Source: Myrica gale
Taxonomy: Eukaryota; Streptophyta; Magnoliopsida; Fagales; Myricaceae
Assembly (NCBI GenBank): GCA_963930655.1
Contig: OZ005605.1
Span: forward strand, 15,259,501 to 15,323,500
Direction of reading: 5' to 3'
Length of the DNA stretch: 64,000 bases
A model generated the notes under the pieces. It saw only the letters and a program-made list of their open reading frames with translations, did no database searches and was not told where the DNA came from. Shown here piece after piece: positions 55,801 to 64,000 of this stretch. The position numbers and the translations under genes are program-made. Within the stretch, counting starts at the first letter, position 1; each line of letters opens with the position of its first letter.

Positions 55801-58800
55801 TCCTGCATCCAACACCAAAAATGAAAACATTTGCAGAAGGTCAATTGTCACTGAAAATAAAAGATAACAAACATCACAGTGGAAATCCAGCGCACAGCTG
55901 AAGCTGGCACATTAATCACTAATTTAGTAACATTCTTGCTCTTCCCAAAGAGTTTGGTAAAGGGTGCCCCACAATATTCAAAGGAAGTAGCTTTGGCAAC
56001 CTTGTATCATAACCATAATCACCATTCAGCTAAGTCAAATAAAGCAAATGACTAAATAAATTCAAAAAGAAAAGAAGATAAATAATTACAAAGGAAATTA
56101 TGTATACCTCCATAGAAGTCTTGTGTAATTACACCCTGTACCCTCTCGTCTTAAATTAGACACCAACCTCCCATAAGTTGAAAAAATCTATACCTTAATA
56201 CCCTTAAGACATGAATGCTCACTGCGTAACTTGGATAACCTTTGCTGACGAAAAATATTAATTAGAAACTGCTTACATGTGTTGGAGTTTCTCACCTTTA
56301 CATGCGTAAAAACTACTGAACGTATATCTAATAAAGATTGAACTAACCGTAGGGCCTTAAATTAGTTAAAGGAGCTTACTCCCAACCAGTTGGACAATTA
56401 CAGCTTAAAAGAAACTCCTTGCATCTGAGTGAATGTTGAAGTTTGGTTAGTTGTTCTCAACATTAAACTCAAGTTTTTGAAGTATTTTGCTTCTTGTAAA
56501 GGAGAACATAAATTTCCAAATGGAGTTGGAAAAGTTTTACGAAGTTGCTTTTCAATGCCTTGAGGGTGACTGGAGGAACTGTAACATAGTTTTTGCTTCT
56601 TGTAAAGGAGACATAATTTTCCTAATGGTCATGGAAAATTATAAGAAGTTGCTTTTTAACGCCTTGAAGGTGACTGGAGGAACTATGGAGGAACTGTAAG
56701 GCTTCGAGAAAGGTCGATGTAAGATCCCTTAAAAACAAATGTAAGGTTAAGAAAGTACACAAGAGATATGCCCTTTAAGACAAAGCAAAAGTACTAGCCA
56801 CTATCATTTGACATAGAACAGACAAAGCCAACAACTCACCTTTGGGGCAGTTCTCACCGTACACAGCATCCCATATCCTTCTAGCAGATGGACCAGTGTA
56901 GCCAGTATAACGTTCAGGATTCAATTGAAGGTTAACATATGTCATTTCAGCTGCAAATGGGCAATGACTTGTTGTAAGCCATATGAAAATTTTAAGGATC
57001 AAAATATTTATATAATAAATGGTATCCCCACTCCCGGTGTTAGCATTCGAATCTCATATTACTAGTTGTAGACACTAGCATTTTAAAAGATAACTCTAAT
57101 AACTAACGTCGAAAGCAATAAACTCACATGGATATTTTTAAAGGCTTAATTGCTTCATTAGTCCCTGTGGTTTTTCAAAATCTCAAACTGGTTCTCGGGT
57201 ATTTTTCATCCTAAAATAATCCGCGTGAAAAATTATTATCCCAATGCAGCCCTTTTCATCAACTGACGCCTACATTAGAGCAACAAAGTCTTATGTGGCT
57301 AAGGGGGACACGTTATAACCAATACAGGCGTTAATTGATAGATATGACTGCATTGGCATAATAATATTCCACGGGGACTATTTTAGGACAAAAAAATAAC
57401 TTGGGAACCAGTTTGGAATTTCGAAATACCACAAAAACCAATGAAGTAATTAAGTCATTTTTAAATAATGACAAAAACTGTAAAAGTAACTCGCGATACA
57501 TACAATTGTCAGTTTCGTCATCATTTGTCCAGGGATTGTCTGTTTCTGTCCAGCCTCTGAAAGCTTTACTATCTATTGTGCGGTCCACAGCAGCCTGTGG
57601 CTTTCCCTCTTGACAGATTGGATCATCATGTGGGAGGCCAGACTGGGGCTTCTTAAATAATTCAGGGAACTCGCTTTCTGGGCATTCACAGACACTGCAG
57701 TCCCGCAGACGACACATACCATCATCAGGCCAGAAAGGGCAGTCACACCACAACTTAGCCTACAATTAGTTAGATTTCGAAAGGACTTTCAGCTAAAGTG
57801 CAAAAATAATTTCAAGAAGCAGAAACAAGTAACAATTCCTACAAAGAATAAACTATATTATAGAGGGATTCATCAATTACACTCTTAAGAACAAAGACCT
57901 AACAAGGTTGCATAAAACAAAAAGAAGGATCACACAGGTCATTAATACAGAAGGTTAATTTTGGTATGCCAGTACTAGAAAAAGTTCTAAACATTACCAA
58001 TCTCTTCCTAACGCCATCCCCCCCCCACCCCGTTTTTTTTCTTTTCCGAAAAAAAAAGAAAAAGAATGTAAACATTTACTGAGAAGTAAAAACTTTCTGA
58101 CCTCTCAGAAAATATAGGAATAAAATAAACAACCCTTAGAAACTTTTAATTACAAAAGAATACAGGAGAACAATTTAAATACGGTTATATATAAAACTTA
58201 TTATAAACACAATATTAACTGAAACTAGTTCATTGAGTAACTTGTGGAGAGTAGTCCTGGATACTGCCACTCGCGTTGATACAGAAAAAAAGAGAGAACA
58301 GATGGGAGTTAGATACAGCGTCTCTATACAAGAGACAAATACGAGATCACCTGAAATGTAAAAAAACCTTGTGGGACTTGAGTATTCATAGCGATTAAAG
58401 AAACTGTGGGAAGTAAACTTTTCCTTACAAATGCAAACTCCCACACTCTCACAACAAAAGTAGAATTTTTTCTTTTATAAATATCGTTTCCCAGTATAAA
58501 TGAATCCTGGGTCTGATAAATGACTGGATATCTGTCAATGTTATAAGTTGCTGTTACCCAGTACAAAACCTTTCCTGATCAAACTCTTCACGCATGTTAT
58601 CGCTTTTCACATTTTTAAAAAACTAAATAAATTTGATATATATCTTGCTACATAGAGATTAGATCATGAAATAACACATTCATAGCCAAATTTTACTTCA
58701 CTATTCAAATTAATACAATCTAATGTGCTAAAATACTAAATCTGTAAATCTGTGATTTCCCAAAATTATTGATTATTCTGACGTATTCGATCCAAGAAAA

Positions 58801-59946
58801 TAATTCAACACATTATGCATGAGAATGATAACGAAGATTTTCTGAGAGGGCAAGGAAACTAGAGCTTAAAAAGAAAAAAACTAAAAGAGGCTGTAGTGAG
58901 CCTTCTCATTTCCCAGATCTACAAGAAATGAATGCTTTCTTATTTCCTAGATCTAAAACTACAAGCATGCATATATCAAACCAACTAAACATCTGAAACA
59001 CAGGCCAATAAATGCATGTGCGGGTGCGAACTAAAGAGTTATCCAATATACATTCTTCGAGATAATCATAACTAATATGGGTATTATGAAAAGTAAAGAC
59101 CATTATGAGTAAGCTTCACCTTGTCAAAATCATGCCAAAGTATTTTCTTGATATCCTAGGTAAATGCAATAAAATAATTATACAACAGAAAAGGACCACA
59201 TACAAGTTTCTCATAAGATCAGATACTGAAAGCCAATATTTAAAACATAGCAAACCTTGAAATATCGGATGAATGGAGTTTTAACAAGCTCTTGGAGGGA
59301 CGGATGCAACACTTCCTCATTAAGACGGTCCACCGTCTCATAATCACAACAGCAGTCCTCCACAATCCCACTATACTGCACAAATTGTAAAACCCAAAAC
59401 CAATTAAAAGACTGAGATCATAGTGAACTGAATTTGAACGGAACTGGAGTCTGATCCCGGACCGATCAAAATCAGGTAACATACCATACTAGTTCAAATA
59501 ATTCAAATACAATTGCTCTGGCAGGAATATGAAGGAAAACAAAAGACTGGGATGAAAATTTTCAGATCATTCGGGACAAATGAGAAGCCACCTCAAACGA
59601 TCAAGCCTAATAAAAAACGCTTTCCTCAACCCAGCCAAAGTCTTCGCTGTCCCTCGAATTAAGAAGATTATGACCAGTCCTTTCGAGTATTTTCCTTCAT
59701 GTTATCCGTAGCGAAACGGCATCTTTACTAACATGAAAATTGGAACGTCAAAAAGAGAGGACAGAAAAAAGGAGAAGAATTTACCTTAGCACAGCGACAA
59801 GGTGTGGTAGTTCTTCCAAAGAGCGATAAATTGGGAGAGATCCTGGAAGACATAGCCACAGCAACAAAGATGGCGATGAGAGCCCCGACAACCGCCCAGC
59901 TCCATCGCTTTCCATTGCCCTTGCCCTCCACCTCCGCTTTCCCCAT
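52848..59946 (-). CDS. ERO1: Endoplasmic reticulum oxidoreductin 1 (ERO1)
   Basis: FAD enzyme that oxidises protein disulfide isomerase in the ER lumen. Ten exons with GT/AG borders: 59,946-59,785; 59,375-59,256; 57,760-57,505; 56,950-56,840; 55,485-55,367; 54,855-54,751; 54,519-54,317; 53,744-53,621; 53,323-53,141; 52,907-52,848. They sum to 1,443 nt, 480 codons plus TGA, in phase throughout. Residues 16-33 ([18 protein letters not shown]) are a signal anchor. The N-terminal cysteine cluster includes [12 protein letters not shown] (about 62-64) and [18 protein letters not shown] (99-120). [14 protein letters not shown] belongs to the FAD domain, and active-site C-X2-C-X2-C (CVGCEKC) lies at 364-370. 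The start is the second in-frame Met, matching the family; another Met lies 19 codons upstream. The last exon (20 codons) is the least certain. Confidence 0.95.
57143..57456. mobile_element. Mutator-type MITE in ERO1 intron 3
   Basis: Ends GGCTTAATTGCTTCATTAG and, inverted, GACTTAATTACTTCATTGG. The two arms pair over most of the 314 bp (CTGGTTC, TTTTTCATCCTAAAATA/TTTTTTTGTCCTAAAATA). A perfect 9-bp duplication ATTTTTAAA flanks it (57,134-57,142; 57,457-57,465). Its termini resemble those of the 7-kb element at 27,758, so it may be a short relative. It lies between ERO1 exons 3 and 4 without touching splice sites. Confidence 0.92.
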
Positions 59947-60350
59947 CACCAGACTCAATTCAAACAATGCTCGATACGCGAGAGGAAACCCAAAAAGACC
60001 CAAGTCCCAAAATTCCAGCAGCCTGTATGCCGCTACAGAAAAACGAAGGAAAACTTCGAGTCAAAGAAAGAGAAAAGACTATGTGCCTGTGATCTCGGTG
60101 GCCTTGCCTCTTAAGAAAACGAAAGACAAACCAAGCGGTGGCATTGGAATCCGAGTGGACGTTTTAAGATTCTCTTGGGTTTTGATTCGATGAATATAGA
60201 AATCGTGGATAATCAAATATAGAAGGAGAAGAATTGGTGATAGTAGCTGCCTAGCTGGTATTTGTTCGTTAAATTCAAAGCTTCAATGGGGAAGTCAGAA
60301 GAAGGAAAAAGTCTCAGATGTCAGCGGCGGGGACGGACTGAAATGCTGTT

Positions 60351-60555
60351 GGGATGATTGTGTTTACCAAAATTTTACCCCTTTCAAATTTTAACACAAT
60401 TAAATATTACAATATAATCTCTCTCTCCCCATCAAATCATTACTATTTACTACAAAAAAATATAAAAAATTATTTCTCTCTTCACTTTTTCACTAAACTC
60501 AATACCTAAAATTGTAACAACACTAAAATTTTACAACACAAACACAACCTTAAGG
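60351..60555. mobile_element. MITE-like element near ERO1 5' end
   Basis: Left GGGATGATTGTGTTTACCAAAATTTTA and the inverse of AAAATTTTACAACACAAACACAACC at the right form imperfect inverted ends. The interior is AT-rich with CTCTCTCTCCCCATCAAATC. It resembles the element at 24,896-25,215 in reverse orientation. Lies about 400 bp upstream of the ERO1 start codon. No clear target duplication. Confidence 0.6.
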
Positions 60556-60711
60556 CCCATCTACAACATTAGTTTCTTTTCTCTCATATAGGGGTGGTAA
60601 ATTAATTCCCCCACAAAACATTTCAACAAAAACATGCTTTTAATTTTATTTAAACAAATTTTTAATTACTGGGCAAGTCAGTAGTGGACCTATAATTTTT
60701 TGCTTGGGAGG

Positions 60712-61108
60712 TAGGGGTGAACAGAACCGGACCGCAGACCGGACCAGACCGGAAAACCGAACTGAATTTTCGGTCCGGTCCGGTCTTCCTTTTTAATAAA
60801 TGTGGTCCGGACCGCATTTATTAAAAAAATAAAAAATATATATATTTTTATTATTTTTAATACAAATTATAAACATAAAACGTTTAATTTTAATCTAAAC
60901 TAAAACTTAACATTTTTATATACACCTCCTATTTGAAATTAACCTAAAAGAAATTTTGAAAAAAAATTTAAAAAATAAAAAATTGAAAAAAATTAAAAAA
61001 AAATCAAAACCGGTCCGGACCACTTAAGTGGTCCGGTCCGGTCCTATAATATTTAAGGACCGGAATGCGGTCCGAAAAACCGGACTGCATTCCGGTTGTG
61101 CAGCCCTA
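60712..61108. mobile_element. hAT MITE, 397 bp, TAGGG ends
   Basis: Left end TAGGGGTGAACAGAACCGG and right end, inverted, TAGGGCTGCACAACCGG, the TAGGG(G/C)TG termini of Ac/Tag1-type hAT elements. A perfect 8-bp duplication TTGGGAGG flanks it (60,704-60,711; 61,109-61,116). Subterminal GGTCCGGACC-type palindromes are repeated at both ends around an AT-rich core. A different hAT lineage from the CAGTGGCGG elements in this window. Confidence 0.93.
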
Positions 61109-62115
61109 TTGGGAGGGGGAAGAGAAATACCTATATTATTAAATTTAATGTGTCTAGTATATGAATTGAGACTTTTTAGTAGTTTTGTTGGTGTTATGGT
61201 GATGGACTTGCTTAATGGATAGTAGTTGTGGTTCAAGTCGAATATTCTACAGTAGAGTGCTCTTATGGTCACGCCCGAAAAGAGTTGTTTTGACATTAAA
61301 ATAATTACAAAATAATCTTTCTATTCTATCAAATTATTGTTTTTAATTATAGTATTCATTCAAATATTTTCTTTCTACTTTTTAGTAATTCCAATAACCA
61401 TGTTTGCAAGCTAAAAATGTCTGAAATTTTTTCGAAATATAATAAAAAATTTAGAGTTTAGAATTTTATTGAATTTTGTGAGAAATTAGTGTAAAATAGA
61501 CTTTTTAAACCAATGATGAAGGTTGAACAGTGATTAGAGTTCGTCAAAAAGGTTGGCGAAAGAGAAAATTGTGTTTTGGGAGTTGTGGGGAAGAGAGAAA
61601 AAAAAATTATACAAATTTATTTTTTTCTTTTTTTATAAAAAAAATGTCCCAAGCCTTCTTAATCGTTTGCACCCATGCCTGGAAGAGATTATTTTTTTTT
61701 TGATAAATATAGATAAGAATACACATAAGTCTAGAATTTAAACAGTTTACTCTAAAAATTGCTGTGTTATTTGGAAAAACTATTATCTCTCTGGCACACA
61801 TTTTATACGCTAATGGTGATACCGTGGATTCATTTGCTCGAAAATTATATAGTATGTTGCTAAAATCATGTTCTTTTCTCTGATCCTTTCGAAAGATAAT
61901 CAAGTATAATAGGTTAGACGACTCAGATATATAGGTAGCCTTTGTTTACCTAATATTTTAGAGTATGAAAATTTTGAACAAAATAAATACACTTCAAGCT
62001 TTCCGTGATATTACGGTACTATATTGCAGATTTATATATTCATTGTGGGAAGATCCAGCGTATAAAGCACATTTTGAGTATTTATTGGTGCAAGAATAAG
62101 ATTATAAAGAAGTTT
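61109..62115. other. AT-rich intergenic DNA
   Basis: No gene seen. A T-run followed by GATAAATATAGATAAG at about 61,690 resembles the tails of the poly-T inserts near 24.8 and 26.1 kb, but lacks visible duplications. Confidence 0.5.
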
Positions 62116-62401
62116 ATATATATAGTATTTGGCTGCTTCTTCTGCAGAAAAATAGAGTGGCCTTTCGTCTCTCTCCAACCCCTCATGAAGACTAATATTA
62201 CATAATGCTATATATATATAGTATTTGGCTGCTTCTGAAGAAAAATAGAGTGGCCTTTCGTCTCTCTCCAACCCCTCATGAAGACTAATATTACATAATG
62301 CTATATATATATATAGTATTTGGCCGCTTCTTCTGAAGAAAAATAGAGTGGCCTTTCGTCTCTCTCCAACCCCTCATGAAGACTAATATTACATAATGCT
62401 C
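62116..62401. repeat. Tandem repeat, three copies of a ~95-bp unit
   Basis: Each copy runs from a (TA)n stretch through GTATTTGGC(T/C)GCTTCT, GAAAAATAGAGTGGCCTTTC and CCAACCCCTCATGAAGACTA to TACATAATGCT. Copies begin near 62,116, 62,210 and 62,303 and are nearly identical apart from a 3-6-base indel in TTCTTCTG(C/A)AGA and TA-tract length. This near identity implies recent expansion. No coding meaning is apparent. Confidence 0.95.
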
Positions 62402-62818
62402 AAATTAACCACTGCAAGGCTGAGAGATCAGGGAAAAGTGGAAATGTCCTCATTGTTCTGCACCGAAATCAGGATAGTAGGTAACTTAAAACCGCCGAGA
62501 AAAACCGACTATATTTACACACTTGGTGTCACGCGTACATACCTAATTATGGCAACGCTAGAACTTCAATGGGTCACATATCTACGGAGAAGTTATTTTC
62601 TTTTCTTTTTTTAAAGTATTGTTATTTTCTTCTTTGGAAAAAAGATAGCAATATAAAAAAAAAATCAATAAGTACCACACAAAAAACTAGAGACATAAAA
62701 CCCTTCTCCTAAATATTGTACGGGATGATCTTCTTCTAAACTCATAAACTCGATTGTTCAACGGTGAAGCGCTTGCAGCTCTTCTAAGTATTTCCGAAAC
62801 ATTCTAATTCAACCTCCT
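62402..62818. other. Intergenic DNA
   Basis: No gene recognised. The short ORF at 62,396-62,614 has no domain. Confidence 0.5.
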
Positions 62819-63460
62819 TGTCGGCTTTTAGAATGAGGTAGATTTTATTATTAGTCTTAGCTGATGTGGAGCTGATACCTTATCCTCTGTTAGCTGTAGT
62901 TAGTTACTTGAAGTAGTAAAGATTCTCTTGTATAGATATAGAATATACAGTTCACAATCATCATCTCTCTCTTTCTCTCATATGCAACTTCTATGAAAAC
63001 AGAAGTTAACATGGTATCAGAGCTATACTAATGGCATCTGAAAGTACAGCTTGCTTCTTCTTCAACTCATTTTGATAATGCAAGTCCTTATTTCCTTTAT
63101 AATGGAGATAATCCTGGCATCATTCTTGTTTCTCAAGTTCTCAGTAGAGAGAATTATTCAAGTTGGCGTTGATTAATGGAAATGATACTAAGTGCAAAGA
63201 ACAAACTTGAGTTTGTCGATAGATCGCTTCCAAAACCAAGTGTCTCTGTTTCCACGTATTCTCATTGGATCCGATGCAATAATGAAGGAACCATTTTGGA
63301 TTGACATGATTTTGTGACAAAGGTTTGCTTGTAAATATCTTGAGAGCAAGGGAAAGTAAGGTCAAAGGAGAAGCTTCTTAAATGAGTAGTCTGCTTCAGA
63401 GTTCACCTGTAGTTTGTAGTAGTTTACCTGGAGCGCAGAAACAACAAGTCTATTTTAAAT
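62819..63460 (+). mobile_element. Copia-type element fragment with LTR end, PBS and gag start
   Basis: A primer site TGGTATCAGAGC at about 63,014 follows a probable LTR end (GTTAACA). After it, in shifting frames, are SPYFLYNGDNPGIILVSQVL, RENYSSWR, a stop, MILSAKNKLEFVDRSLPKPS and HWIRCNNE, the start of a Copia-type Gag (DUF4219/UBN2 type). The frame is broken at once and no pol follows, so it is a truncated relic. The LTR start (TG near 62,819) is a guess. Confidence 0.7.
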
Positions 63461-64000
63461 GAAAAGGCGCCCCACGTGTAACAGAAAACAGAGACTTGGA
63501 GGCTCGTGAAAAAGAAGAAAAATAGGATAAAGGAGGCACTACGTACCTGACAAAAGTATCTAGAGAAACAAAAGAGAAAAGAAATCAAGATTTGGGCAAA
63601 GGAGATCTAAGAGAGCAAAACCCTAGATCTTGATACTTCTAGCCTTTGATCTTTCGTGTTGTGAGGATTCATCTTGAAGAATACTTCCAGATCTGAAGAA
63701 TCTTTGGTTGTTGATCACTTGTCCTCATCTGTGATTGAGGAATTTTGAACACCAGACGGTTGAGCGTTCTTGGACGGACTTGCAGTAGCTTGAGGGTTTC
63801 AAGTGGGTTTGCTGCGAAGAGTAACTTAGGAGTGGCTGGGATCGAAGGTCTTCATCCCCTGCAGAGGCAGATTCAAGAAGGTATCTTGAGTAAGGTTGTG
63901 TGTACTGTAGATTAACTGGTTTGTTAGATCTATAAGATCACGTTGTAACCGAGGTCGTATCCCTAGTGAAGTTCCGTTCTGGATGAGATCCCGGAGAGTT
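63461..64000 (+). repeat. Possible second Copia LTR, running off the window
   Basis: Sequence from about 63,461 (CACGTGTAACAG) to the edge, rich in GATCTTGA/GAAGAATC phrases and ending with GTAACCGAGGTCGTATCCC, has the look of the transcribed R/U5 part and leader of another Copia-type LTR. No terminus, primer site or partner copy is visible inside the window, so this is weakly supported. Confidence 0.3.

Noticed and set aside
56487..56699. 70-codon plus-strand ORF with a duplicated phrase
   Set aside because: Lies in ERO1 intron 4 and consists of two copies of a short non-coding repeat; no domain.
59115..59160. Possible extra ERO1 exon reading DFDKVKL
   Set aside because: The ten-exon model is in phase without it, and exon 3 already supplies the KLWCDCPFW segment.
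1..64000. Search for tRNA, rRNA, CRISPR or operon-like systems
   Set aside because: No cloverleaf-like tRNA sequence, rRNA stretch, spaced repeat array or bacterial-style gene cluster was recognised; everything fits plant nuclear DNA.

Overview
The window is nuclear DNA of a flowering plant, most likely a eudicot. It is AT-rich, has spliced genes with GT/AG introns, plant gene families (E-class PPR, ERO1, a PAK1IP1/MAK11-type WD40 protein) and dense plant transposon families (Copia, L1-type LINE, hAT, Mutator-like, CACTA, endogenous pararetrovirus). Species cannot be named from the sequence. There are no operons, CRISPR arrays or prokaryotic signals.

Layout. 1-768 (+): 3' end of a PPR gene with an apparent frameshift. 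About 2.7-9.2 kb (-): a decayed endogenous caulimovirid with movement, coat, protease, RT and RNase H remnants plus a downstream second ORF. About 9.3-21.2 kb (-): an L1-type LINE, itself broken by a 266-bp hAT MITE (10,146-10,411), a TRIM-like LTR pair (11,001-11,819) and a Copia element (14,620-19,485, TSD GGTTG) that has lost integrase, RT and most of RNase H but keeps a 503-codon gag-protease ORF. 21.2-23.5 kb (-): a row of host gene pieces (ZRK-type pseudokinase, TRANK1-like helicase C-terminus with a stop, ALFIN-LIKE exon 1). 24,481-27,318 (-): an apparently intact three-exon WD40 gene. 27,758-34,784: a 7-kb element with long terminal inverted repeats and a near-perfect 9-bp TSD (Mutator-like), carrying a probable solo LTR and a 1.6-kb hAT derivative with a perfect 8-bp TSD. 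37.3-46.2 kb: a MITE, then a degenerate hAT transposase (-) whose right terminus seems to lie at 46,244, split by a CACTA-type element (about 41.27-45.25 kb) carrying captured pieces of a MAP65-1-like gene and an NAD-isocitrate dehydrogenase gene. 46,679-49,211 (+): a small three-exon gene for a 101-residue proline-rich protein. 50.6-52.0 kb: two MITEs. 52,848-59,946 (-): a ten-exon ERO1 gene, 480 codons, with a Mutator-type MITE in intron 3. 60.3-61.1 kb: two more MITEs. 62.1-62.4 kb: a triple tandem repeat. 62.8-64.0 kb: truncated Copia material.

Only three genes look complete: the WD40 protein (ribosome-biogenesis type), the small proline-rich protein and ERO1 (ER disulfide formation). They are not functionally linked. 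The rest is nested transposon and viral debris plus transposon-associated gene fragments. The most unusual items are the MAP65/IDH capture inside the CACTA element, the parent/derivative pair of hAT elements, the gene-fragment row at 21-23.5 kb and two poly-T insertions with 15-20-bp duplications.
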